From Rhodospirillales bacterium (lineage in GTDB: Bacteria; Pseudomonadota; Alphaproteobacteria; Micavibrionales; Micavibrionaceae): a DNA stretch of 64,000 nucleotides. The DNA lies in assembly GCA_020638365.1 (NCBI GenBank), contig JACKIQ010000005.1, forward strand, positions 70,581-134,580, in the 5' to 3' direction. Below are positions 8,648 through 16,451 of the stretch, piece by piece. The notes under the pieces were generated by a model, which was given only the letters and a program-made list of their open reading frames with translations, made no database searches and was not told where the DNA came from. Within the stretch, counting starts at the first letter, position 1. Every line of letters begins with the position of its first letter. A program made the translations under genes and the position numbers.

Positions 8648-10189
8648 ATGGTTTTGCAAAAATCTCGTTTTCTTGATCGTCTGGAAGGAAGGCTGTACAC
8701 GCGGCAAAGCGGCGCTTCGCTGGCGGTATTCAGGATCCTTGTCGGAATCCTGATTCTCAAGGACGTGCGCAATCATTTCCTGCTCATCAAGTACCATCTG
8801 GAGTCCATCCCGTCCGATTTTATGATGCATTACTACGGTTTTGAGTGGGTCAAGCCCCTCCCGTGGTTCATAGCTATTCAGGAAATTGTCCTGCCCCTCG
8901 CCGTGCTGTGCGTGATTTTCGGACTGTTCTATCGCGTGGCGATGCCCCTGACCACGCTGATGATCGCTTATGTCTTCCTGCTTTTCCCGGAGCATTACCT
9001 GAACCACTATTACATGCTCCTGCTGTTCTGCACGCTGATGAGCTTTATGCCTGCGAGCCGGACTTGGTCGCTGGACGCCCTGATAAAAAAGCGAACCGAT
9101 GAGGGCGTGCCCGCATGGTGCTACTGGATCCTAAGGGGTCAGACCGAAATCGTCCTTATCTATGCAGGATTGGTCAAAATCAATCCGGACTGGCTGAACC
9201 TGCAACCCCTTTCAACGTGGCTGCGCGCCGATTTTCATGACGTCCCGGTCATCGGCGGACTCTTTTACTACGATTTCACGATATTTTTGGGCGCTTACGG
9301 AATCATCCTACTGCATACGATCGGTGCGCCGCTCTTGATGTGGAGCAAAGCGCGGCCATGGATATTCGGCCTTTATGTGTGTTTTCACCTGACCAACAGC
9401 ATGATTTTCGATATCGGGATGTTCCCGTTCCTGACGATCGGGGCGACGCTGTTGTTTTTCAACCCGGACTGGCCGCGAATTCTCTATTTCGGGAAGGGTG
9501 CGCCGCAGACCTTCACCGCTGAGAATAAACCCGAAGAAGAAAAACAAGGTAGGCGCGGGCTGGTCACCGGCCTTCTGATAACCTGGCTGGGAGTGCAGGC
9601 CCTTCTCCCCCTGCCCGCTCTGATGTCCTCGAACCTCCAAACGGCGTGGACGGGACACAGGGATTTGTTTTCATGGCGCATGATGCTCAACCAGAGAACT
9701 CTGCCTGTCGCGGTTTTTGTGGCCTACATGCCGGAAAAACATACCGTGGCGTTCGTGCCTCTGAGAAAGTACATCAGCAAGCGCCAGTGCCAGCGTAGTG
9801 TCTGGAAACCAAATCTGACCGTACAGGTCGCTCGATATCTGAAAAAGAGATATGCGGAAAGGTACGAGACGCCGGACGTTGAGATTCGCGCCTATATCCT
9901 CAATGCCGTCAATTACCGGGAACCCGAACTCTGGGCCGACCCGTCCGCGAATCTTGCGGCCTACGTCCCCATCTACGGCGTCCATGAGTGGCTGGAACCC
10001 GTCGACAATCCTCTTCGCAGCTGGCTGGAATTGATCCGTGCTCCGAAAGTCGCGCGGCCCACCTACCGCCAAGTTTTAAAGGCGATGCGATTGCCGGAAG
10101 GCGCCACTGTCGCTTTCGATCAGAACGGCGCCGAACTTGATTCAACGGTTCCCGATATCGAATGCAACGCCCTTTATCAGGAAGACTGA
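8648..10189 (+). CDS. HTTM / vitamin K-dependent gamma-carboxylase-like protein
   Basis: A 513-residue protein. The N-terminal 300 residues are a polytopic HTTM-type domain with four or more membrane helices, including the LNHYYMLLLFCTLMSFMPA segment near residue 118 that is typical of bacterial relatives of vitamin K-dependent gamma-glutamyl carboxylase. A soluble C-terminal part of about 200 residues follows, without a recognisable enzyme motif. Eukaryotic members carboxylate glutamate using reduced vitamin K. Most bacterial members are uncharacterised. The start has AGGGACAGG upstream. Whether the catalytic lysine of the animal enzyme is conserved could not be checked by eye. Confidence 0.75.
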   Translation: MVLQKSRFLDRLEGRLYTRQSGASLAVFRILVGILILKDVRNHFLLIKYHLESIPSDFMMHYYGFEWVKPLPWFIAIQEIVLPLAVLCVIFGLFYRVAMPLTTLMIAYVFLLFPEHYLNHYYMLLLFCTLMSFMPASRTWSLDALIKKRTDEGVPAWCYWILRGQTEIVLIYAGLVKINPDWLNLQPLSTWLRADFHDVPVIGGLFYYDFTIFLGAYGIILLHTIGAPLLMWSKARPWIFGLYVCFHLTNSMIFDIGMFPFLTIGATLLFFNPDWPRILYFGKGAPQTFTAENKPEEEKQGRRGLVTGLLITWLGVQALLPLPALMSSNLQTAWTGHRDLFSWRMMLNQRTLPVAVFVAYMPEKHTVAFVPLRKYISKRQCQRSVWKPNLTVQVARYLKKRYAERYETPDVEIRAYILNAVNYREPELWADPSANLAAYVPIYGVHEWLEPVDNPLRSWLELIRAPKVARPTYRQVLKAMRLPEGATVAFDQNGAELDSTVPDIECNALYQED

Positions 10190-10201
10190 TGAAACTAAAA
10201 C

Positions 10202-10230
10202 TTGACACGAATCGTCATCGCGATCATAGT
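10202..10230 (+). promoter_or_regulatory. Sigma-70-type promoter ahead of the rtcB leader
   Basis: TTGACA (10202-10207), 17 bases, then CATAGT (10225-10230). The -35 is perfect and the -10 matches four of six. Transcription would start near 10237 and read the structured leader and rtcB. Confidence 0.6.
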
Positions 10231-10236
10231 CCGCGC

Positions 10237-10460
10237 TCCGCTCGGGAATGAGCCCGGCGGAAGAAAAGGTCTTTTCGAAATGAAACGCTTTTTGAACATA
10301 CGCACAATGAATGCCGGGATGCTGCCCATAGAGCGGCCAGAACGCGCATTCGATCAGCTGTGCCTGAAGGAGAGTTCCAGACCGAAGCGGTAGGTTTACC
10401 GCCTAATATTTCAAACGGATTTGAACTCTCCCAAAGCCAGACTTTCGGAGAGTTTTTTTA
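10237..10460 (+). promoter_or_regulatory. Structured leader with alternative hairpins upstream of rtcB
   Basis: About 225 bases of non-coding RNA can form several hairpins: 10243-10256 (CGGG/CCCG), 10263-10276 (GAAAAG/CTTTTC) and 10387-10402 (GCGGTA/TACCGC, exact). GAACTCTCC at 10423-10431 can pair either with GGAGAGTTC at 10369-10377 (nine exact pairs) or with GGAGAGTT at 10447-10454, the 3' arm of a terminator. The two pairings exclude each other, the classic layout of an attenuator or riboswitch. It could equally be a separate sRNA that ends at this terminator. Confidence 0.5.
10423..10460 (+). terminator. Intrinsic terminator in rtcB leader
   Basis: ACTCTCC...AAAG / CTTT...GGAGAGT stem with a short loop, followed by seven Ts at 10453-10459. 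It lies only 26 bases before the rtcB start, so readthrough must be controlled or this ends an independent RNA. Confidence 0.75.
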
Positions 10461-10486
10461 TTTTTGCCTGATGACAGGAGATTCAA

Positions 10487-11695
10487 ATGAGTGAGCATGT
10501 AACAATCGAAGTGGGCGGGGCACCCGTCAAAGCGTGGGTTAAGGGCGTTCCCTTTGAAATGGAGGCGCAGCTTCAGGTCGGAAACATCGCGCGTCTTCCG
10601 ATTATCCATTCGCACGTGGCCGTGATGCCCGACGTTCATATGGGCAAAGGCGCGACTGTGGGATCGGTGATCGCCACGAACGGCGCGATCATCCCCGCCG
10701 CTGTGGGTGTGGATATCGGGTGCGGGATGATGGCCATGCGCACGAGCCTGACCAGCGGGAAACTGCCTGACAGCCTAGCCGCGATCCGCCGCGAGATCGA
10801 GAAAGCGGTTCCGCACGGCGGGATCGGGATCAAGGGCGGATGGAAAGACGGGGTGCCGAATTCCGTGGCCAGACGCTTTGCCGTTTCCGGCCTTGCCAAG
10901 GGGCTGGATATCATCGAAGACAGGCATCCGGCGATTGCCGGGGCGCATCACGTCACTCATCTCGGCTCTTTGGGATCGGGCAATCATTTTATCGAGGTCT
11001 GCCTCGATGAAGAGGATCGCGTGTGGGTGATGCTGCATTCGGGCAGTCGCGGCGTCGGCAACCGTATCGGCACGTACTTTATCGAAAAGGCGCGGGAATC
11101 CCTGATTAAAAAAGGGATCGGCCTGCCCGATAAGGATCTGTCGTGGCTTGAAGAGGGCGAGCCCCTGTTCAACGATTATATCGAGGCTTTGCTGTGGGCG
11201 CAGGATTTCGCCCGTCAGAACCGCGAGGTGATGATGGAGCGCGTGCTGAACGTGATGCGCAAGATGCTGACGCGCTTTACGATCGAAAAGCAGGCGGTGA
11301 ACTGCCATCACAACTACGTGGCCCGCGAGCATCATTTCGGGGCGGATATCTGGCTGACCCGCAAGGGCGCGGTGAGCGCCCGCGAGGGTGAGCTGGGCAT
11401 CATTCCCGGCAGCATGGGCGCGAAGTCCTATATCGTACGCGGCAAGGGGAACAAGGACTCGTTCTGTTCCTGCTCGCACGGGGCCGGACGGCGTATGAGC
11501 CGGACGCAGGCGAAAAGCACGTTCACGCTGGCGGATCACAGGGAAGCCACCAAGGGCGTTGAATGCCGCAAGGACTCCGGTGTTATCGACGAAACCCCCG
11601 CGGCCTACAAGGATATCGACGCGGTCATGGCGGCTCAGACCGATCTTGTCGATATCGTGCATACGCTGCGTCAGGTTATTTGCGTGAAGGGATAG
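10487..11695 (+). CDS. rtcB: RNA-splicing ligase RtcB
   Basis: A 402-residue RtcB ligase, which joins RNA 2',3'-cyclic-phosphate or 3'-phosphate ends to 5'-OH ends using GTP and Mn2+. Conserved metal-binding and catalytic segments are present in order: VGVDIGCGM near 71, LGSLGSGNHFIEV near 160, HSGSRGVGNRIG near 183, NCHHNYV near 269 and the guanylylated histidine in CSHGAGRRMSRTQAK near 327. All look intact. AGGAG lies eight bases before the ATG. No archease or peptide-release-factor-like partner gene sits beside it; instead a tRNA gene of odd structure follows 69 bases downstream on the same strand. Confidence 0.95.
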   Translation: MSEHVTIEVGGAPVKAWVKGVPFEMEAQLQVGNIARLPIIHSHVAVMPDVHMGKGATVGSVIATNGAIIPAAVGVDIGCGMMAMRTSLTSGKLPDSLAAIRREIEKAVPHGGIGIKGGWKDGVPNSVARRFAVSGLAKGLDIIEDRHPAIAGAHHVTHLGSLGSGNHFIEVCLDEEDRVWVMLHSGSRGVGNRIGTYFIEKARESLIKKGIGLPDKDLSWLEEGEPLFNDYIEALLWAQDFARQNREVMMERVLNVMRKMLTRFTIEKQAVNCHHNYVAREHHFGADIWLTRKGAVSAREGELGIIPGSMGAKSYIVRGKGNKDSFCSCSHGAGRRMSRTQAKSTFTLADHREATKGVECRKDSGVIDETPAAYKDIDAVMAAQTDLVDIVHTLRQVICVKG

Positions 11696-11737
11696 GTTAT
11701 GCGCTGCAACCTCTCCCGCAAGCGTGAGTTCCGAATA

Positions 11738-11769
11738 CCCCCGCAAGACAGGTTTTTGTTTTGCGGGGG
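11738..11769. repeat. 9-bp inverted repeat joining rtcB tail and tRNA 5' end
   Basis: CCCCCGCAA (11738-11746) and TTGCGGGGG (11761-11769) are exact inverted copies. The right arm covers the first five bases of the mature tRNA, so the unprocessed leader could compete with the acceptor stem. Confidence 0.7.
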
Positions 11770-11856
11770 CGTAGCTCAACGGCAGAGCAGCGGGTTTATA
11801 CCCCGTAGCGCCAGATAAGCGGCAGGTTGTGGGTTCGAATCCCACCGCCCCTACCA
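11765..11856 (+). tRNA. Atypical tRNA-Ile (anticodon TAT) with 22-nt variable region
   Basis: A 92-nt tRNA gene with GGGGGCG/CGCCCCT acceptor stem, class I type D-arm (GCTC...GAGC), TTCGAAT T-loop and encoded CCA. The anticodon stem GCGGG/CCCGT encloses TTTATAC, giving anticodon TAT with correct U33 and A37. Between anticodon stem and T-stem are 22 bases (11807-11828) instead of the usual 5. The last five (AGGTT) would be a normal variable loop, leaving 17 extra bases. They could form a bulged class II-like arm (AGC/GTT plus GCC/GGC) or be an insert that is removed. Most bacteria read AUA with a modified CAU anticodon, so TAT is itself unusual. Confidence 0.7.
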
Positions 11857-11866
11857 AAACACCGCC

Positions 11867-12307
11867 TTAATCCCCCCGCCACGTGCGTGTCTTTTTGTGC
11901 TCCTTGAGCCACGCCAGAACGCCTTTCATCTTCTGTTCAAAATCAGCCTGAAAAAACGGTTTGATAATGTAGGAGGTAATCCCGTGCTCCATAGCCTCCA
12001 GAACACGCTCCTTTTCCGCCTCCGCGGTGACCATGACAAGGGCAAGACCATCATAAGCTCTATCGGCACGAACGGCCTTAAGGACATCCAGTCCGGACAT
12101 TCTGGGCATGGTCCAGTCCAGCAAAACGATATCGAATTCCCCGGACTTGATAAGCTCCAGCGCCTCCGCCCCGTCCTGGGCGTAGGAAAAGTCGATAAAA
12201 CCCATTTCGGCGCAGCTATTCTTGACCATAGTGCGGACCACCATGTGATCGTCAACGATCAGAACCTTGATATCCTTGGGGTGAAGCAAACTCCGCACCT
12301 GTAACAT
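11867..12307 (-). CDS. CheY-like single-domain response regulator
   Basis: A 146-residue receiver domain: acidic pair VDDH near residue 18, phosphorylated Asp in LLDWTMP near 62, Thr in VMVTAE and Lys in YIIKPF near 115. No output domain, so it acts by protein-protein contact, as CheY or phosphorelay shuttles do. No strong ribosome site is seen at the ATG, so an inner start cannot be excluded. No kinase is adjacent; the nearest are four kilobases to the right. Confidence 0.85.
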   Translation of the reverse strand: MLQVRSLLHPKDIKVLIVDDHMVVRTMVKNSCAEMGFIDFSYAQDGAEALELIKSGEFDIVLLDWTMPRMSGLDVLKAVRADRAYDGLALVMVTAEAEKERVLEAMEHGITSYIIKPFFQADFEQKMKGVLAWLKEHKKTRTWRGD

Positions 12308-12439
12308 GAGCTAAAAGCAAATAATAACGATAAAAAAAGAGTTGAACATTTATAGTAAGCAACTGAATAATTGGCAAATTTTAACAAAAAAATCAACACA
12401 GCCTCTATGAGTGATACTGAGCCCGGTAAATATGATTAT

Positions 12440-12469
12440 TTGACCAAGGCCATAAAGGTATAATATAGA
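12440..12469 (+). promoter_or_regulatory. Candidate promoter
   Basis: TTGACC (12440-12445), 18 bases, TATAGA (12464-12469) within a very AT-rich gap. It would drive the ORF at 12513. The overlapping TATAAT at 12459 is closer to consensus but only 13 bases from the -35. Confidence 0.35.
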
Positions 12470-12512
12470 ATATAAGGAAGAAGAAGTAAGAATAGATATA
12501 AGAGGGTTAATC

Positions 12513-12944
12513 ATGAGTATTGTCGTAGTTATAAATCCTGGAACGGAACGCTGTCGGGATTTTTTCAATTTCCTGTCCGCGGACAAACATCGCCTCTCCC
12601 GCCGCTGGCCCGACAATGTCGGCCTGACCGAAATGACCAAGGCCGGCATCGACGCCACTGATTACGGCTGGTACATCAACGACCTGCAGCACGCGCGAAT
12701 TGAGCGGATCGAAGGACCAAACGGTGAAGCGCATGACGACAACCATGGCATGTTCCGCATCGCCTTCGACCAAATGAGCGAGGGCACGCCCGCCGTTCTC
12801 GAAGCCCTGACGCATATGTCGAACACCCGCAGCGGCAACCGCCATCTGCGCTCGGCCCATTATCTGGAGCAAAACGGCCGCCTGACCCCCGTCAGCGGAA
12901 AATCCGAACCAGTTGAATTCGAACCGGATACGCTGGAAGCGTAA
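12513..12944 (+). CDS. Hypothetical protein (143 aa)
   Basis: A soluble 143-residue protein with AGAGGG upstream of the ATG and codon use like its neighbours, so it is probably real. It starts with a hydrophobic beta strand (SIVVVINPG) followed by mixed alpha/beta sequence with no membrane segment and no motif I recognise. It stands alone between an AT-rich promoter region and a convergent gene. Confidence 0.55.
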   Translation: MSIVVVINPGTERCRDFFNFLSADKHRLSRRWPDNVGLTEMTKAGIDATDYGWYINDLQHARIERIEGPNGEAHDDNHGMFRIAFDQMSEGTPAVLEALTHMSNTRSGNRHLRSAHYLEQNGRLTPVSGKSEPVEFEPDTLEA

Positions 12945-13005
12945 TGAAAACGGAAGCACTAATGTCCGGTACGCAGTAAAAACCAAAACTTTAAAAAAAT
13001 TATGC

Positions 13006-15855
13006 TCAAGGCTCTGGATCGACGATCAGGAACGGATCGGCGTCAATCGTGCTGCCAGCATCCAATGTGACTTCCGCCGGCAAAAGACCCGCAGGATTGC
13101 CCCACCAGTTACCCTCGGCCATAAGGTTCCCGCCGTCCAGATCGACCCGGATTTCCGTGCTGTTATTCCCGAAAATCCGGTTATTCCCCGTACTGCCCAA
13201 AACACCGCCACCCAGATCAACGGTAGAAGCCAGACTGGAATCATCGTCTATGAACACGCCGTGTACAGTATTTCCGTTCGATGTATTTCCCTGGACCTTG
13301 GCAGAAACGCGTCCGTTATTTAAAGCCTGCAAAAGCAGACCATAAGTATTTCCCGTGACTGTATTTGAAGAAATTGTTCCGCTGACGTATGTATCAACAA
13401 TGCTGCGCAATGCAATTCCTGCAAAATTTCCGCTGGCCGAATTGTTGTAAATATTGGCCGTCGCAGTCGCCGTATCGGTCACCGCCTGAACAAGTATGCC
13501 GTACTGAAGATTGTTATTTGAAACATTGTCGTGAATATCGGTCGTCAGGCTCGCTGTATTCTGTGTGTATTGATATATTCCCAGATGCCCGTTCCCGTTT
13601 GCGGTATTTCCGGAAATGGTACTGGTGATCTGCGAAGTGTTGCTTGAATTAGTTTGCAAACCCACTGCTTGAGTCGACCCGACATTGTTATTCGCTGTGT
13701 TATCAACAAGACTGAGAGTTGCCTGGCTATTATGAACAGTCTGAAGCCTGAAACCCTCATCGAAATTAGAACTGAAATCGTTACCCTGAACATCTAGATC
13801 GGTCTGCGAATCTTCATAGTTTGTAACGACCATTCCGGTTATGCCGCTCGCAGTCACTCTGTTACCTCTAAAATCACCGTTAAAAAAACTGAAATTACGA
13901 ACCGTTGCAGCAATGCCGTTATTACCGCTACCCGTGATCGTATTGTCCCGGATATCGGCGTTTATAGTACTGTCATGGTACGATTCAAAAATAAGCCCTC
14001 GGCTTACTGAGTTTCTGATCGTACTATCCCTCAGTATAATATTCGTAACCGCGTCATAGAAAGAGAAGATATAGACGCCTTCTATATTGGCATCAAAAAG
14101 ACTGTCAGAAGCCGTGACGCTGACAATACTCTCATTATTGGACTGAATCTGCAATCCACGCCCCAGCCCTGTGGTGTTATTCCGAATAATGCTGTTTGAA
14201 AAATCAACGCTCATCCGGCTGCTCACATAACCGTTTAGGTAAACGCTCCTGTCGGAATCGTTATCGGACAGAAAATTATCAAAACGCCCCGTTATTTGAC
14301 TAGTCAAATTCGTCTGCATAAACACGCCGTTCGAAGCGTTGTTTTTGGTGATGCTGTCAAGGACATCCACGTTCAGAACCGCATCGCTCGAAGTCTGGAT
14401 ATCCAGCCCCCGCCCGCCGTTATTATCCGCCGTCACCCCCTCAAGTATCAGAGAATTCGAACTGCCCGCGGCGTTGTAATAAGCATCCAGCCCGTCAAAC
14501 GTGTTATTCCGAAGAATGACATTGGAGATTGAAAGATTGTCTACATTATCGACATCCATCCCGAAAGTGCTGGCCCCGTCTACGGTTAAGCCCGCCACTT
14601 TGACATCGTCGGCAATCACTCTTATGCCGCTTCCACCGATATTGGAGAGAACCGGCGCGCTCGTAGCCTGTGCGAGCAAAAGCGATGAATTATCTACGGC
14701 GTTGCCGTTATGTGTGGCGAATATACCGCGATCATAGTAAAAATCTGCGCCGCTGCCGACCAACTGCTGCCCCGTCTGGTTAAGGGTAATCCCTGTATTC
14801 TGATTGGCAGACGTCCCGTCCCCTTCATGAACATAGATAATGCTGTGCGCCGTGGCTGCGGCCTGCGCGTTCGCAAGCGTATTGAACGGCGCCTCCACGC
14901 TGCCGTCCCCGCCACCTACCGCCATGTTATCGACATGCAGCACAACCTGCGAACTGCCCGTAGCGATATTATCGACCACCACACGATCACCTGTATCTAC
15001 GACCTTCTGTCCGGTCACGATATCGATATCCCGCTCCGGCGCGTCGTCCAGCCGCCCGCGCAGCCCATCCGACCGGAAGCTTTTCTTATGCCCGAAAGGA
15101 AAGCGCAAGGTCGCCTCTAAAAACCCCTGGCTCCCGCGCTCGTCATCCCTCTGGAAACGCGCTCCGATTTGGACATCCGGAGTGATATCGGCGGCAACCC
15201 GCACGCGCCACCCGGCAATATTCTCGGTATTCGGCCCGTCGAAGTAATACCCTCCGCCGTAAACCCGCACAGCGTCCGTATGCTCACGGATCAGCCCGAT
15301 CTTCTGCCCCAGTTCCCAGCCGACCTCGATATCGAACCCCGCCTGTGCTTCTTCAAGGGCGGTGCCGTCCGTATCCACCACGATCCCCGTTCCGGCAAAC
15401 TCCGGTCCTTTCGGATCGGTGTTTGGAACCGTAAAACGCCGCTCGTCCGAAAGGGGAATATAACCATTGGCCAGAATGTCCAGCGCCTCCCCGCGCCATT
15501 CCGCGCCTAACGTAATCTGGTGGAACGTGGAATCGTTCTCTGTGATCCGGCGGTCGAACCAGCCATTGACCCCGGCCACGCCCTTGCCAAGAATGGGCGC
15601 AGTCGTGATAGTACGGTAACCGATCCCGAAATTCCCCTCGTGATTATCCTGATCGTCGCCCATCAGACGGACATCGGCATAAAGAACGCTATCCTCGTCC
15701 TGCAGAATAGGCGCCCAGAAATCCGTCATCAGAATCGAACGCTCGGTGCCGTACCGCCAGTTTACCTCCGCCCGGCCCTTGAGTGGCTCCGGGTCGGCAA
15801 ACGCAGGATTCGCTGGACACAGCAAGGCGCACCCGCTCAAAAGAGACAGGATCAC
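13006..15855 (-). CDS. Inverse autotransporter with parallel beta-helix passenger
   Basis: A 949-residue secreted protein. An N-terminal hydrophobic signal ending in AFADPEP is followed by an inverse-autotransporter (intimin/invasin type) beta-barrel domain at about residues 30-265, with the typical GVNGWFDRR near 95. The rest, residues 300-930, is a long right-handed parallel beta-helix: many Asn-rich 20-24-residue turns such as 'S.I.NN...NG..G' and a closing GNWWGNP. The barrel should sit in the outer membrane and export the C-terminal helix to the surface. The best start is a GTG at 15855 without a clear ribosome site; the true start may lie slightly upstream. Confidence 0.8.
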   Translation of the reverse strand: MILSLLSGCALLCPANPAFADPEPLKGRAEVNWRYGTERSILMTDFWAPILQDEDSVLYADVRLMGDDQDNHEGNFGIGYRTITTAPILGKGVAGVNGWFDRRITENDSTFHQITLGAEWRGEALDILANGYIPLSDERRFTVPNTDPKGPEFAGTGIVVDTDGTALEEAQAGFDIEVGWELGQKIGLIREHTDAVRVYGGGYYFDGPNTENIAGWRVRVAADITPDVQIGARFQRDDERGSQGFLEATLRFPFGHKKSFRSDGLRGRLDDAPERDIDIVTGQKVVDTGDRVVVDNIATGSSQVVLHVDNMAVGGGDGSVEAPFNTLANAQAAATAHSIIYVHEGDGTSANQNTGITLNQTGQQLVGSGADFYYDRGIFATHNGNAVDNSSLLLAQATSAPVLSNIGGSGIRVIADDVKVAGLTVDGASTFGMDVDNVDNLSISNVILRNNTFDGLDAYYNAAGSSNSLILEGVTADNNGGRGLDIQTSSDAVLNVDVLDSITKNNASNGVFMQTNLTSQITGRFDNFLSDNDSDRSVYLNGYVSSRMSVDFSNSIIRNNTTGLGRGLQIQSNNESIVSVTASDSLFDANIEGVYIFSFYDAVTNIILRDSTIRNSVSRGLIFESYHDSTINADIRDNTITGSGNNGIAATVRNFSFFNGDFRGNRVTASGITGMVVTNYEDSQTDLDVQGNDFSSNFDEGFRLQTVHNSQATLSLVDNTANNNVGSTQAVGLQTNSSNTSQITSTISGNTANGNGHLGIYQYTQNTASLTTDIHDNVSNNNLQYGILVQAVTDTATATANIYNNSASGNFAGIALRSIVDTYVSGTISSNTVTGNTYGLLLQALNNGRVSAKVQGNTSNGNTVHGVFIDDDSSLASTVDLGGGVLGSTGNNRIFGNNSTEIRVDLDGGNLMAEGNWWGNPAGLLPAEVTLDAGSTIDADPFLIVDPEP

Positions 15856-15903
15856 CTTATGAACACGCCGCTGCTGAATCTCGCATACGATAATATGAAG
15901 CCA

Positions 15904-15928
15904 CCAGTAAAATATGGTTTTTTACTGG
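15904..15928. repeat. 9-bp inverted repeat upstream of inverse autotransporter
   Basis: CCAGTAAAA (15904-15912) and TTTTACTGG (15920-15928) are exact inverted copies with a seven-base loop, 50 bases before the autotransporter start. It may be an operator or terminate the response-regulator operon upstream. Confidence 0.5.
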
Positions 15929-15986
15929 ATTCATTATGAAATAAATTAGTTATAATTTTATGAAATTTTTAACTATACTGAGTTTA

Positions 15987-16451
15987 TTATGAAAAAGCTC
16001 TTTTATCCTGCGGCAGCTCGGCGCACTCGAACCAGAATTTCTCGACGGCCTCCACAAATTGACCATAACCAAGGGGATCATTGGGCTTGACGATATAACT
16101 GCTGGCTTGAAGATCGTAGGATTTGATAATATCCCCCTCCGCCCTCGAACTGCTCAGAACGATAACCGGAATGCGGCGGATACGATCATGGGCCTTGATA
16201 AACTGGAGAATCTCCAGCCCGTCCCTTTTGGGCAGGTTGATATCCAGAAGGAGAAGATCAGGCGTAACCGCTTGATCGTAAGGATGATTTTTCAAAATCA
16301 TATCAATCGCCATCTCTCCGTCGGAGGCGACCTTCAGATTGACCTTCCGCCCCACTTTCTCGAACGCTTTTCGTGTCAGAAAAACGTCGCCTTCGTTGTC
16401 TTCGACCAGAAGGACCTCAACCGGCCTGTCTTGTTTTCTCATAATGCTCAT
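15987..16451 (-). CDS. Rcp1-like response regulator
   Basis: A 154-residue receiver domain of the Rcp1 type that partners with PAS/phytochrome-like kinases: VEDNEGDVFLTRKAF near 15, phospho-Asp in LLLDINLPKRDG near 71, Ser and Lys in VLSSS and YIVKPN. I place the start at 16451, where AGGAG precedes ATG; a longer open frame to 16721 lies inside the kinase gene. It overlaps the 3' end of the kinase by 35 bases, which indicates translational coupling and that it is the kinase's direct partner. Confidence 0.85.
   Translation of the reverse strand: MSIMRKQDRPVEVLLVEDNEGDVFLTRKAFEKVGRKVNLKVASDGEMAIDMILKNHPYDQAVTPDLLLLDINLPKRDGLEILQFIKAHDRIRRIPVIVLSSSRAEGDIIKSYDLQASSYIVKPNDPLGYGQFVEAVEKFWFECAELPQDKRAFS

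Noticed and set aside
11807..11823. Group I or II intron in the tRNA
   Set aside because: Seventeen bases are far too few for either; only a small insert or variable arm is possible.
10775..11857. Long antisense ORF (360 codons) across rtcB and the tRNA, starting with GAVGFEPTT-like sequence
   Set aside because: That opening is the well-known false translation of the reverse strand of a tRNA gene, and the frame is the shadow of rtcB.
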